A DNA stretch of 64,000 bases, taken from Kudoa neothunni. Lineage: Eukaryota; Cnidaria. The translations under genes were made by a program, and so were the position numbers. Numbering within the stretch: position 1 is the first letter of the stretch; each line of letters begins with the position of its first letter. The notes beneath the pieces were generated by a model. The model worked only from the letters and a program-made list of their open reading frames with translations. It made no database searches and was not told the DNA's origin. This document shows, in pieces, positions 22,291 to 35,717 of the stretch. The stretch spans positions 5,828,001 through 5,892,000 of the forward strand of contig OZ199840.1 in NCBI GenBank assembly GCA_964304625.1, written 5' to 3'.

Positions 22291-24935
22291 ATATATAAAT
22301 AATAATATATGCTAACAATTACGTTAGTTACTATCTGTTACCTAAGTGAATCGATGATTATGCCATCATCAACTTATTTCCAATCTTTTTTATGCTACAT
22401 GGAATTTGTTTACATAAAAATATCGACAATGATAATAAAAATAATAAATTTTTCTAACTCGAATTATATAATATTATTTAATACATATATTACATATGAT
22501 AATACAAATCATCATTCTACAAACCTTTTGGAGGTATTTATAGACAGACTATTTGTCTAAGATACGAAAATATGCATCGTTACGAGTAATTTATACGCAT
22601 ATGCAATAGTTGAGTTAATGCAATTCGTCTTTTTTCATAAAGAATAACTTTACGTTTTATTAAACTTAGAATATTACATAAATCAAACATATCCGCCCTA
22701 ATAAATAAGTGTGGAAATTATAATAAAAGCAGAAAACGTGATATTAATACGTAAATTTTGATATAAAGCTTTTAGCATACAAATGAGATATTATGTAGAT
22801 AAAAAATATGTTAATACATCTGTGAATTAAAAAACAGAATATTGCAAAAAAATAGAGGAGATATTCGTTACAATGAAAAAGCCATTGACTTATATAATAT
22901 ATATAGTAGATTGACATGTGTTTTTCGAGCGGATTAAATAATAAACGCTAAATGAGAAAATTTGTGTTAGTTTGCCACATTAGAATCAGCCTCATTATAT
23001 TTTCGTTAAATATTTCGTTCAATTTAAATTTATATTATCTGTTAATATTTTTGAGATACATATCTATTCAGTATCAAAGAAAAATATAAACAACACAATT
23101 TTTATTAAAATTAATTATAATAAAGTAAATGTTTAGTAACATTAGATGTTCATAAAAGATAACAAAATATGAGCAAAACGTTGCATTTTAATTAACTGGC
23201 ACAGTTGGTAACTGATTGTTCGTAATTCCCTCGGATCCATAAAAAAGTGCGAAAAATCCGACAAGACTGATTTTTTTGCACAGTGTGCGCGCGCCGCAGG
23301 GAAAATAAAGTTTGACCCTACAAATTTATACAACTATATTAATCTACTCTCATTTATTTAAATTATATTATTAAATAATATATTACAATCAGTTTACAGT
23401 ATAATCACGTGTCTTTATGAACCAATCTAAATTATAGGATGTGCGACATATACTCTACGAAAAAAAAAATTAATCCCAATACGTTTACGCTAATTATGAT
23501 TATTATATTATTATTATTATTATAATTCTCGAATTTCTCTTGACTTAGAATGCCCTCAGAAAATACAGGAAATAACATGATAAAGTAACCAGTAAATGTT
23601 TGTAAATAGGATTTGTACCCATGCGGAAGTTCGAATTATCGCCAAGCAATATGTATGTTTATCAAAGATAACAAACTTGGATTATTAAAATCGGTTTTAA
23701 GGAGAATGAGACGGAAAATATACATATATTCTATAAATTTGCCATCCAACTAAAGAAAAATTATTTTTATCACATGTTTATCAGAGCAAAAATAGGATTA
23801 AATGCGATAAAATGTTCGAAAAATCGTAGGGATACAAATGTTTTACCGATTTAAAATTTTACAAATCGTATAACAAAAGGGAGTTATAATGATTCCTTGA
23901 AATTTTGAACGTTTCTAAAACGTTTGTTGTAAGATTTCCAAGAGTGCGGAAAATCGGTTAACTATTTAATACAGAAATGCTTGACAGAAATTTTAATTGA
24001 AAAAAGTTGATAAAATAATATTACTTTTATATTCTTCATAATCATTCATATGATATAAATTAAAGCATATTGATCGTTTAAGTTATTTATATTCATTTTT
24101 GGGAAAGAATAAGGTTAAAACTGAATAAAGTTAGTAAAATATGGCGTTTGAAATCTATATTGATTAAATTAATTACTTTAATAGCGGTTATATGAAATAA
24201 AATGATGGATTAAAAATTTTGTATTATCGCTGACCTTCAAATGTCGAAACAACAAAATAATCAAATTGAGTTTATTCTATCATGTAATCATTTAAATTAT
24301 ATTAATTTTTTACATACATTTTGTTTGAGGAAATTTTCAAACTTATTGTTTTGGGCAATCACAAAAAATTCGACATAGAGCGAAACCTTGATATTGTGTA
24401 GTAAATCGAGGTTGTCAATCTATTACGCAATATTGAGGCAAGACTGTAACTCATAAGTGGCATCTTTTTAACTAATTTTCTTTAGCGAAATATTTCATTA
24501 CGACATTATCGCTTTAAATATAAAATAAATCAAATGGAAAAATATCATAAAGGAATTATAGAATATTTATCTACTCAGAAAAGTACATTTTCTCGAGGAA
24601 GTTAAATGAAAATGAATTAATACGATACTTATTAATAATAATGTAAATAAAAACTAATTTATCAATTAGTATTTTAAACCTTAATTGAATTATTAAAATT
24701 TTATTAATATGGAAATTCATTGGTATCGTTTTTAATTTTATGTAAAGTAATCCTATTACAGAACAACACTATTATTGTAATTATAAAATCAAAAAAATAC
24801 AATTCACTAAGCTCTCCATTTCGAAAATTATATTTATGACTTATTTTATTTTATATATGTATATACACATTTATGTATTTTTTTTCTTAATGGTTGAAGC
24901 CAACCCCTAAATAATAAAATTCCGTCTTTATTAAG
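22291..24935. other. bare AT-rich intergenic region
   Basis: Over 2.6 kb I see no supported gene. A slightly GC-richer patch at 23180-23320, with GTGTGCGCGCGCCGC and a GGATCC nearby, is open for 63 codons on the minus strand. It looks like part of a DNA-transposon end rather than a gene. Confidence 0.5.
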
Positions 24936-25016
24936 TTAACCCTCTAAAAAATATGTGATGTATTATACCCCAAAATGACTTGGTGTATGTAAAATTTTGA
25001 GTCTTTAGAGGGTTAA
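24936..25016. mobile_element. 81-bp palindromic TTAA mini-element
   Basis: TTAACCCTCTAAA at the left is matched by TTTAGAGGGTTAA at the right, an almost perfect inverted repeat around a 55-bp core. Its right TTAA (25013-25016) is also the left TTAA of the next element, so two elements sit head to tail sharing a target site. Confidence 0.6.
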
Positions 25017-26851
25017 CCTTCTGAGCGCTTTGGGCTCATATAAAACCTCAGAGCATATCGTAATGTATTTTTAATATATTATTTTAGTCGACAATGTCTA
25101 ATATCACGTCTATTCCTCCCAAAACAAATGCTTAATATAATTAGAGAAAAAAGTTTTTAATTATCTAAATTAATAATAATATATGCGTACTCTTTACACG
25201 TAGTGCTTTTGGGGTCATAGATGACCCCAGTTTCTTTTCAATCAAATAATGCGGAAAAATTTTAAATGCCATAATCCAAAGTTATATAGAATTCTATGGA
25301 TAAAATAAAGAGGAAATGAGGGGAAACCTTTCCCGAATTCAGGTGGGTGATTACGAAGCGGATTAGTTTCGAATGATGGATGGTTTTGACGAAGAATATT
25401 TCCCAGATTTTAAGAATGACTATAGTGAAATTTTTAATTACACTCAAAATAGTGATTTTGAGTCAGATTCATCATATTCTAATTCTGATAAATTGTCGTT
25501 AATTGAAGTTTGTATTACGACCAATATAACGCAGTATGGACTGCAGAGAAATCAATATCTTGTAAAGCAGCATTTCCTAGCATAATAACCACGACCCACC
25601 GGTGAGACATGGAAGAATTTTTGTGGGGCTGGAAATGTTTGAACACGTAATGAACAGCTCTAACGTGACGTCGATAATTCTGAGCATTGATGTGACATGG
25701 GTAATGGTGAAATAATTGGACAATGGGGCACACATTGAAATTAATCCCTCGATTTTTGATAAAAATTATTTTAAATGATTATTAACATCATAAGACAATA
25801 CCAACCACAACGAACAATTATATTAATATAAATAATAACATTTAACATGGTATTTAGCCCCTAAGAATCGAAATGGATTTAATCCCGATCTTTCCTCATG
25901 TATAATCATGATCTCCTCAGTTTTCGATTTAACCTGATGTAGTATTGATCATTTCATATCTGGATTATTCATTTCCGGTTTATAAACCCCGTATACATTA
26001 AAGTTTTGCTTGACGTAGGTTGGATTATCACGAGTTACATTTCGCGCTTTTTTTGACGAAGTGAAAAATTAAAAAGTTAATCTTTAAAGTCAGTAGATAA
26101 ATTAGATTTGATTTAATCGAATAAATTTTAAATTTAATGCGAAAAGAAGTGTATATTAATTGCTTTCATATTTTAATGTGACAGGAAGATTGATTGAAAG
26201 TTATAAATTGTTTAAGTTAAAAAACCACTACTTTTGGAGAAGGCGAGTAACAGAACTTATTTCAAAAAAATTAGGACACGATGGAAAAAATGTTGGGAAA
26301 TGTCGAACTAGACTTTCTTGGTTATTAATTTAATCTTTCTGCTCGATATACGTATGTTTTTCGCCATTTGCTATTTTTTTAATTTGTTTAAATGCTGTTA
26401 CTCGTAAAATTATATCAGCTTTCATTTTTAAATGACTTATGCTACCACTGATAGTTGTAACATTATTTTATCCAAACAATATACGAATTATTTACTACAT
26501 TGATAAAAACTTAATTTTGCTAGGATGAACTCACTGTCATCATATAAAGCATAGTTTTATTTAATATTTAGCTAATGATAGTTACAAGATAATTAAATAA
26601 AGTATAAATAAAGGGAAATTTTAATAATTACAGACAAATCGATCTTCTAATCAAGATCGGCCCCAATCGTATCTTCTTGATTCATATGTTTTTTCGAAAT
26701 TCGGTATGAATTCGTTGATAGATTTCTTTTACATCCTACGAAAAAGTTTTTCAATATATTTAAAGTAAAATAATGTAAGAAAATTGTGGGGTCATATATT
26801 ACCTCAAAAGCACCAAGTGTATGGTAAATTTCGGAGCACTCGGAAGGTTAA
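25013..26851 (+). mobile_element. piggyBac relic, 1.84 kb
   Basis: TTAA at 25013-25016 followed by CCTTCTGAGCGCTTTGGG, and TTAA at 26848-26851 preceded by the mirror (GAGCACTCGGAAGG). Subterminal GGGGTCAT..ATGACCCC motifs occur at 25213-25231. Inside, 25373-25585 reads an acidic N-terminus typical of piggyBac transposases (MMDGFDEEYFPDFKNDYSE). The catalytic core is not readable, so the copy is mostly decayed or replaced by non-coding sequence. Confidence 0.65.
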
Positions 26852-28615
26852 ATTATTTTTAACGCATTATAAAATATAGATTTTATTCGATATCTTTATT
26901 ATCATGTATTTTTATAAATAACAAAACTTTTTAATTAATTTGAAAATTTTTTTTATAATCTTACAATTTCTTAAATTAATTTTTAATAAAAATCCGCCCA
27001 AAATTGTAATTAATTTAGTAATTTCTGGAATCTTGAGATTAATAAATCAAATTTAAACGGATCTTCTGACTACAAACTTGAAAATTTTTTATCTTATTAT
27101 GAAACTTATTTTTATATAGGATTAATCAATCATTGATGTATGTATATGTATTTAAAGTCTTCGATACAAAATGTGGAGCCACGTCAAAATTTATTTTTTT
27201 AACATTACCATATATAATTTTATTATTAAATCTGCCAGTTATAAAACATAAGAGCTTTCCTAATTATTTTTGGAATGTAACTAAATAATTAACCTTAACA
27301 TGTTTTGAGGACCTCGACCATGAAGGTTCGGAATAGAAACCTATATCTTGTATCACTATGAATAACTTTATTTACGCTTCGTAATATAATAATAAATCCA
27401 ATATATTTCTAAAATATTCTCTTAAAATAATCTAATTTGAATTTTAAACATGCGTCATCTAGATTATAATTAATTAGGAACAAATATTGCAGCACATGTA
27501 TGTGCAGTAATTAATAACGACGTGGTAATTCATTAAATCTTTATCTTATTAAATCTTCATCTCGAATAAAGGCGGTATTCTTCTGAATAATAATATTAGG
27601 GAGATAATAATGATATACTCTTAAATTTCTCAACAAAAAATTTTATTATAACAATCAAAAAATATATTTTAATATTTAAATCTTCAATATGACTAAGCCG
27701 CAATTAAATTTGTTAAAATATAAATTTGTCCATGACGCAGGCGTGCATAATTTAATATTAGATAATCTGCAACGATACCTCAAGCCAAATTCGCACAAGT
27801 CTTGTTCAATCAACCTAGATATGCAGATATATAATGATTAATTATTTATCACACAATTGATACAAAAAATAAAGTTATAGGATTAGTTATCAGTCAAATA
27901 TTATCTCAACTCTAATTTGAAAAATTTAATTATACATTGGGGAATAAAAATACAATTAATGTCCAACAAATATCATTCTATTTTCAAACATACAAATATA
28001 ATATTTAAAATATCATTTCTTCAATTGCAAATTGTATATACATTAAAAAAGAAAGATTAGATTGATGTAGATGAGAATTATAGGCTTGGGTAAGAAACGT
28101 AATGTTCGGAATTTAATGTTATTGAAATGTATGCGAATAATTAATATCAATCATAAATTGCACTCCTTATTATGTAATAGATATTGCGTACTGTGTATAC
28201 AGGTGATTTCGTTAGCTAATTTTATCCAGGAATGTTACTATCAAAAATAATGATGTGATTAGAAGAAATTTGAGGGTGGACGGTTGGATCCGAACCGTAT
28301 TTAGAAAGATAAAATTAAAATATTACCATTCAATTCAATAAAAATAATATACTTTGAGATTATTAGAATATTTTAGAACTTTATCCGAAACTTGAGATTA
28401 AACTTTCATGAGAACGTGAGAGTTATATCAAAATATTCATTAATTCCTTTATAACGACACGCAGTATTAGATAGACCAATAGTCAGTCGAATATTTGGTT
28501 GCATTATAAAAATCATACTATAATAAACATATTCTAGTTTATCTCTGGTGTAATCAGTTCACAATTTGAGTGATTCAACAAGCTCGTGTTATGATATTTG
28601 TATTTTGGAATAGAT
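26852..28615. other. AT-rich 5' flank of the transporter gene
   Basis: No gene or repeat is recognised. The last 150 bp before the start codon hold CATTATAAAAATC (28500-28512), which could serve as a TATA element about 105 bp upstream of the ATG at 28616. Confidence 0.4.
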
Positions 28616-30922
28616 ATGCCGAATTCTCCTGAGTATCATCAAACTGCTGCTAATGATGAAGAACCTGTGGTTGGCACTTCATCTCGTGAGCAGTCCCCTG
28701 AACCAATCCACTCGCAGTCAATCATTCCTAGTCAACAAAGTGTTGCGGATACCGGTGATAAATCTAAAGACAGCTTCTACTCTGGAATATTATTCAAAAA
28801 ATGCGTTCTACCAAAAGTTTGTCAAGGCAAGATATTTCTCTTGGTGTTGTTGTGTTTGGCAATTGTGGGACAAGGTATGATAGTAAGTGGACAGCTTCCT
28901 ATCACTTTGTCGATGTTGGAAAAAAATTTTGGCTATAATAGTGTCGAAACTGGCATTATCCACAGTTGTTATGATGCTTTTTTTGGTGTCAGCTCTGTTT
29001 TGGTTGGATTGTTTGGTAGAAAACGAAAAGTGATGGTTATCGGTATTGGTATATTTATCATAGCTATTGGCTGTTTCATGTTTACCCTACCACATTTTCT
29101 ATACAATTACAAATCTGCATCAGAAATTTTTGGCAGTGGTGCTAGTAGTCCAACAACTTCTAATCGTTACACCGAATACGATGTGTGCCGTCCAGATAGA
29201 GTTCGATTAGATCAATCCGCTAAAGGCAACATTGTGAGCTACTTGGTGATATTCTGTCTAAGTTACAGTCTTATTGGTTGGTTAATGTTAATACTCGATC
29301 AACTGTTGTTACAGCTATTATATTTTAGGTATTGGGGCTGCCCCTCTACACACTTTGGCCGTAGTTTACTTGGATGAAAATCTAACTCCACATATGAACG
29401 GAATATTTTTGGGTGTATATTATTTTTTTGGTGCAGTTGGTCCAGCACTTGGATTTGGAATGGGTTATCCCTTCCTATCGTTCCATGTAACTCTAAAAGA
29501 TAACCCCAACTCCAATCTCACCCCTGATAATGAAGGCTGGATCGGTGCTTGGTGGATTGGTTACATTATTGGAGGTTTGATACTCACTTTCGTTGCCATA
29601 CCCACAGTGCTATATCCCTCAGTAATTACCACCAATCTTCCCGACAATTGTATAGATGAGGATCAAAAACAATTCCAAGTGGGAATTAGGACACGCCTAC
29701 AAACTACAATGCGATTATTGGTTGATTATTTCAAGTCGTTCGGTGTTTTGGTCAAGAATATTCCCTACATTATTCTAATAACTGGAATGACAATCGAGGG
29801 ATTAGTTCTTAATGGGTTGGGAACATTTCTCTCGAAACTGCTTGAGGTTCAGTTTCGACTAAGTTCTTCACGCGTAATCCATCACAAATTAGCCCGCCAA
29901 TAAACACCACTCTAGGCTAGTCTACTTTCTGGTGCTTTAGCGGTGATTGGCGCTGGCAGTGGGCTACTTTCAGGTGGTCTGCTTATCAAAAAATTCGATT
30001 CAAAAAAATCTAAAGTTATCCTTATCGCTACAGTATCGCTAGTATCGGCGATACTTTTTGGGAGTTTTTTCTTTGGGTGTCAAAGTAGGCGTATAGAAAA
30101 GATCATGTTGAATGATAATTTTGAGTAATGTTTAATATATTTATATTTAAACGACAATTTAATTAAAATTACCGGAATCTAATAGAATAACAGATGAGTT
30201 ACTAGAGTGTCACAGAGATTGCAATTGTTTCTCCGATAAATATGAACCGGTTTGTGATGAGGCGGCTCAAATAACTTATTTTAGTCCGTGTAAAGCGGGT
30301 TGCAACCATAAGTATTTAGATAACAATATACCGGTAAATATTTTCTTGAAACTCCATTATTCTTAACACAATATCGTTCATTTTGTTTAGAAATTTGAAG
30401 ATTGTAATTGCGCCCAATCAGATGACGTAGTATTAGAACAAGGGGGTTGTATTAAAAAATGCAACCTGCTATTTTGGTTTATGCCGTTTGCGTTTATGGC
30501 CTTTTTCACAACGTTTTTTATTTATGTCCCTCAAATCACTCTAACTTTACAGTATTTTTGTGACTGATTTGAGTATTTTTGAGCGGTCACATTACTTTGA
30601 TAGACTACTGGATAATAATACAAAAAGTTCAGGCACTGGATTGCAACAAATTCTTATTCGGGTTGGGTTCATCGTTGCTCCAATCATATATGGCTATTTC
30701 TTTGATGTGTCCTGCATTTTATGGTCATATGAAAAGCCTGAATCGTATATATCCAATTGTTTGGAATATAATAACTCGAAAATGCGGTAGTTAAATTTTT
30801 TCTGTATCGGAATTATCCTCTCCTTATCTAGGTTATATATATCATTATCTTCCATCGTTATTAAATTAATTTCCAGTTTTTGCTACTTATCATTGTTGTT
30901 TCTATTAAAGGAACCTAAGTGA
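28616..30922 (+). CDS. organic anion transporter (OATP/SLCO family), seven exons
   Basis: Spliced exons 28616-29276, 29329-29873, 29916-30076, 30186-30333, 30391-30551, 30604-30786 and 30832-30922 give 649 residues with consistent phases. Most introns are 42-57 nt; the third is 109 nt. OATPs are twelve-span plasma-membrane carriers for amphipathic organic anions. Visible features are TM1 with FLLVLLCLAIVGQGMIV, the TM2-3 region SCYDAFFGVSSVLVG, GIGAAPLHTLAVVYLDENL, the superfamily signature as NEGWIGAWWIG near residue 290 (Gly where Arg is usual), ASLLSGALAVIGAGSG, a Kazal-like extracellular loop (CHRDCNCFSDKYEPVC, about residues 455-530), and a last hydrophobic span ending LLKEPK. The cytosolic N-terminus is Ser/Pro-rich. 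The donor of exon 3 (GTGTCA) is the least certain junction. Length is normal for the family and nothing is broken. Confidence 0.9.
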
Positions 30923-31953
30923 CCAAACATAAATATTGCATGTCAAAATATAAGTAGATTTAATACAATGTATGACGTGATATTCTAAATGGAAAAAATA
31001 TTGCTTTTTGAATTGTTCTAATCTTTCATTGTTGTTCTAATTTCTGTTTATCTGTTGTCTGTATTTTGTCCTCTATAACTATGAATATTTTTGAAAATAC
31101 TCTTGAGTAAGTAGCCAATCAAAATAAGAGGTTCATCAAAGGAGCTGTCTTAGCAGAATGGATATAATTCTTGAAGTTTTTGTTATTTATTTAATCCAGA
31201 TTGGGGGGTAATGGACGGGAGAGTCGTAATTATTGAATATTATCCTAATTTTTTTCGCTTTTTATAGGGAACAAATTCCATTTGTAAGTTTCATTGGGAC
31301 AGCAACGAGGCGCCTGACTACATTTTTTAAAAATTTCTGCTTATAATTAAATAAGGGGTAATGTATTTAACGCAAATGAAAGAAATTTAAACAAGAATCG
31401 TTTATAAAATTCAAATAATTGAATTTTTATGAGTCAATAAATGTAAATAAAAACTTTTAAAAATGCGAGTTAATTAATCCTTTAATGATGCGAAAAACGT
31501 ATATCTACCAACGATTTTACTTTAATGATCTTATATAATTCATCTTTTGATAAAACTTACAAACATAAAATTTCAAATTAATCTACAAGAATAGTCTGAG
31601 TTTAGAAATGTGTGAATAACATGAAAAATAATTATGACTAGTTCAAATAACGTTTGGGGTGTAATGCACTCAAAAATCAGAAGAATATAGTCATGAAATA
31701 TAAATTGTCCTAATTATTATTTTTTTAATTATAGATCCTTATAATTTGAAAGGAAAGCGAAAATATGCCGGGATAAAATAATTGATAAAACAATATATGC
31801 TAAATAAAAAATCGCTTCGATGTAAAATTCACCCTAATAATATTAAAATTTAATAATTTATCGAACAATATATAGGAAACGAGAAACCCAGCTATAAAAC
31901 ACTGACCTAGGGAGACATTTCCTCAACAAAATTTCTTGATAAACCCTCTACAA
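30923..31953. other. AT-rich 3' flank of the transporter gene
   Basis: No gene or repeat is recognised in this kilobase. Confidence 0.5.
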
Positions 31954-33727
31954 CAGGTTTTCGACCGCCTTTTCAAATTTACCCCCTCGGCCTAGTAAAA
32001 ATACTAATTTACCTCTTAGCATAAAGATAAATTCAAATCTACATTAAGGTTGTATACTTATTTGAGTATTATTAAGCTAAAATTCTAAAAAATAATCAAG
32101 ACATTAAAGAAAAATTCTGATAATAATTTTATAAATAGTTGTTAAATAATTATTCCTAAGAACATTTAAGCATTTCTGCCAGCATCTTAATTGAGCCTAA
32201 CAGTCTTGATTAAAAAACTCCTTAGGGATCCTTAAGTGCGTAACTGATTGCATTATGCAAAGCTTTCCCAAATCCAATTTTGGTGTCACCTACTTTACCT
32301 CCTATCATTTGAAATTTACTTGTGGCTAAGGACTTTTGCTCCACAGTTGATTTCCTTAACCCTGAAATTCCTGGAGGTGGTCACTGCGGCCAATTATCGC
32401 TTATTCTATCAATAACTTTTACAAAATATTTTATTTCCTTTTCCCCCTACGTGTATTTTATAGTATAATAATGCTTTTAAAAATATTTAAATAATAGAGC
32501 TTTACGTTTAATTTTTTCACTTAAAATCAAAATAAGAAATAAAGTTACACACATACCAGAAGATGCTCACCGTGGTCACCGTATAAATAATAACGTTTAG
32601 ATAGTTAAAATATATAAAAAAAAATTTTCTTCAATGAAATAGAAATTAGACATGTACTTTAACCATTCCGGTACCAGGCGGGATATATTTGGTACCCCGT
32701 CTAAGATAATTTTTTCATCATTCCTAACAGACGCTATTTATTTTATTCTATTGAAATTACATGAATGATTTCCTATTAATTTTGCACATTAGTAGGAAAA
32801 TATTTTAATCTCTACCCAACTTGTAACAACAAGTATGGCTTCAAATGTTTAACTGGTCCGATAGTTTCAATCATAAATATCATTTTTGTGACTGAAAAAT
32901 ATTTATTTATATTTTAGTGAATATTTAAAACAAATATATTTAGATCATTTGATTTAAGACTAGATATTTTCAAATTTAAATGATGATATAAGGATTAGCT
33001 TCGATTAATTCGTAACCATCGTGGTCTGTTGAATGATGTTTCGTTGTAGAGTTGAGTGTTTCAACGTAATTATTTTTAAAATTAATTTAATCACGTATTG
33101 GGGTCTAAAGAATGTTAAATGCATAGCATATAGCATGGGTTAGAAACCTGATTTTGAAATGAAGACGCTGCCATAGCTTGAGGATAATCTCGTGTGCCGT
33201 TGTTACCTGTATACTTTGATAATATGTTGATAGGTTTGTGGGTTCCCTTCTCCATAAATTTAGAAGTTTCATTCGAAATTAGACTTTTTCCGAACTTGGA
33301 ACTATATAATATTGGCAACAATTTTTATAAAGACAGTGACCGGCTTGGCAACAGACAAATAGTCACTACCTTTTATAAAAGGTCTATTTTGGCGTAGGTT
33401 GATGTTTAGATTTTGGAATAATAACCAATTAATCAAGTTTCATGACTAGTTATAACCTCTAATATATGAAGTCTTGATGAGCTAAATGTCGTATAAATAT
33501 GTTTAAGGATATTTTGACCAACTCAAAAACGAATAAAAATAATTTTAAGCTGATTTCTCCTGAGGTTTCGCAGATATCCCATGGGCATATACGAAATTTT
33601 TTTGAGCTCGGTACGGGAAGGGTTAAAGCTAGGATTTTTTTTTAAATTAATTTTTTTGTTTCTATAACTTGATTCTGTTAACAAATTTAGTCTGGCATTT
33701 GAATCAGACATGTTATAATAAGGAAGT
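31954..33727 (+). repeat. interspersed hAT-like repeat R1, copy 1 (split)
   Basis: Sequence from about 31954 to 32658, continuing at 33627-33727, is shared with copies at 44600-45065 and 54100-54540. Good matches are the stretch with TATCAATAACTTTT (32406), the one with CCGTATAAATAATAACGTTT (32580) and GATTCTGTTAAC (33670). The left end resembles a hAT-type terminus (CAGGTTTTCGACC; the other copies begin CARAGGTTCTYAATCG). A TTAA element interrupts this copy. Confidence 0.6.
32659..33626. mobile_element. TTAA-flanked non-autonomous element in repeat R1
   Basis: TTAA at 32659-32662 and 33623-33626, with inverted ends CCATTCCGGTACC and CCCTTCCCGTACC. The same R1 repeat at 44.9 kb lacks these 968 bp and reads straight through (TGTACTTTGA then CGCAAGGATTTT), so the empty site is visible. 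No transposase is readable; frames of 60-68 codons inside lack any family features. Confidence 0.75.
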
Positions 33728-34397
33728 GGCTATTGCAACGGATGGGAATATCTTCTAAAATAACGCTAGTATCAAAATTTTAATCTCATAAATACATATA
33801 ACGATAAATAAATTATTATTAAGTAAATTTTCAAAATAAAATAACTTAGTTGACCTTTTAGCTATAAATTGGTCATTAACGCAAGAATTAAGCAGAAACT
33901 TTCCTCAAGAATTTATATGTAAGTTTGATTTTACGTAACCTTGAATATAGATATCGTAATTTTCATTAGGAGCAATGTATTTGCTGGGGGAGTGAGCGCG
34001 CATGCTAAAAAAAATCCCTGAGACGTTCCATTGTGTCTGTCCATTCTATTATGTTTTTGATAAAATATGGGTAAAAAGAGAATAATACTTTTCTTAGTTT
34101 ATTTTTATTATACAAACGGATATATCTGTTGTGTAGGACAAATAATTGTGATTCTTAACCTATTTTCTTATTTTATAAAAACAAAAAACAAATTATTATA
34201 TGATGGATATATTATTATGATACATATTTAACAGGAGATATATTGTTTTTATGATGGTATATGGATTTAAATTTCTCGGTGTATTTTTTTGGTAATCCAA
34301 TGACGGTTAGATCAGAGCCCTTAGGTCGTCCTAATGCTCTTATTTTAGAGGGGAATTTTAAATCTATATAAAATAAATAAAAAATTGGTATGATTAT

Positions 34398-34971
34398 TTA
34401 ACTTTCGTGATTTGTATCGATTTCGAGCCCATCTATCTGCTGGTCACTATGCACATTGTACAAGTCTTCAAACGAGTCGTTAATAAGCAACTTGAGTGGG
34501 GATGCCTCAGCAATTTCATTCACGCCCGTTTCTTCATTGACTCAAATTTTGATATCTAATATTTATTTGAATAAATTATACCTATATTAATACCATTTCT
34601 TCCTTCATTCGGCTCGTCCTTTTCTACGCGATTACCGCGCTCCGAATTAATATCATTAGTTTCACGTTTTACTAAATAATAGTTATATACATTTTATATC
34701 GGTGTTTAATATTTTTTTCTAATTTAAAACAATATAATCTCTTAAAACAGCCTCTATTCCTTTAATGGCAGTAATAGAACCATGGTCAAATTCATCGCAA
34801 TATTCTGCCGAAGTTGATGAAAGTTGACTTGTATAGACCAATGAATTTTTTAAACGCCATGAGTAGGTTTTCAAGGTTTCCTTTGGAATAGTTTGTACTT
34901 GTTCATGATGGTTAGATTTGACATTATAATCGAATGGAGAGTTATTCTGTATATATTCACTTGCATCTTCC
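34398..34971 (-). CDS. candidate spliced gene, 3' part, family unknown
   Basis: Three minus-strand coding stretches lie in order. One, about 34747-34971, follows an acceptor (AACTAG) and reads EDASEYIQNNSPFDYNV, LKTYSWRLKNSLVYTSQ, then DHGSITAIKGIEAVLR. A second, within 34582-34671, reads GNRVEKDEPNEGRNGINI. The last, 34398-34540, reads NEETGVNEIAEASPLKLL and SFEDLYNVHSDQQ and ends at TAA. The last two join in phase across a 41-nt intron. The first junction is unclear: the simplest acceptor gives a stop, while one before RGNRV works. The product is acidic and soluble, and I do not recognise it. It may be host cargo of the surrounding block or a second element-encoded protein. Confidence 0.45.
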
Positions 34972-35132
34972 CTAGTTCATCTTTTATCGCGAAATGAAGG
35001 TTGGTATCAGGGTTGCCAAAGCTTGGGTTTTTATTGGAAACCGGTAAATATTAAAGAATAACACAAATTTCTATGTACGGCATTAATATTTATATTTTTA
35101 ATGACGCATCCTATTCAGATTATATCATGCAG

Positions 35133-35312
35133 CAGCGGTTCCCAACTAAAATTGGACTCGCACCCCCATTTGATGACGAAACAAAATGTGCATCCGTTTA
35201 TACACGATAAGGTGTAATTGACTCAAAATATCTCAAAGATTGTTTTCTACTGTGATCGAATCTCGCACCCGCAATCTCATAGTTCACACCCTTAGGGATG
35301 CGGGAACCACTG
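35133..35312 (-). mobile_element. hAT-type MITE, copy 1
   Basis: A 180-bp element with ends CAGCGGTTCCC and, inverted, CAGTGGTTCCCGCATCC. It shares most of its body with the copies at 49380-49542 and 62647-62771, in opposite orientation. The flanks TCATGCAG and CCGTGCCG may be a degraded 8-bp duplication. Confidence 0.65.
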
Positions 35313-35717
35313 CCGTGCCGGATTTAAACATTTGCGATATTGAACAACAGCACATTAGATTGTTTAACATGGTATGATTACATAATTACTCAATAAACAT
35401 TGTCGCGCATTATTAGAAAATTTAAATGTTATTTCAAAATATATTTTGAATTATGAGGTAATTAATTGTGAATGTATTGATCTACACGAGACATTAAGTA
35501 TGAGTGAGTGTTCGTGCCAAATCATCGCAAGCATACGATGATAAATTTAAATTTAATGTCTGAAGACGTAATTATTGAATCGTAAGGTTAACAACTTTAA
35601 TAGATACGATTATATTTTTGTTATACTTTAAAGTAATGTTTTTCTCGATCTTGGGTTTTTTGACCCTCCATCCTTGGGGTTTTTTAAACTCCGTTGGCAA
35701 CCTTGGTTGGTATAGTA

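Noticed and set aside
30552-30573. 22-nt intron in the OATP gene
   Set aside because: Too short. The acceptor at 30603 gives a 52-nt intron in phase and the expected protein.
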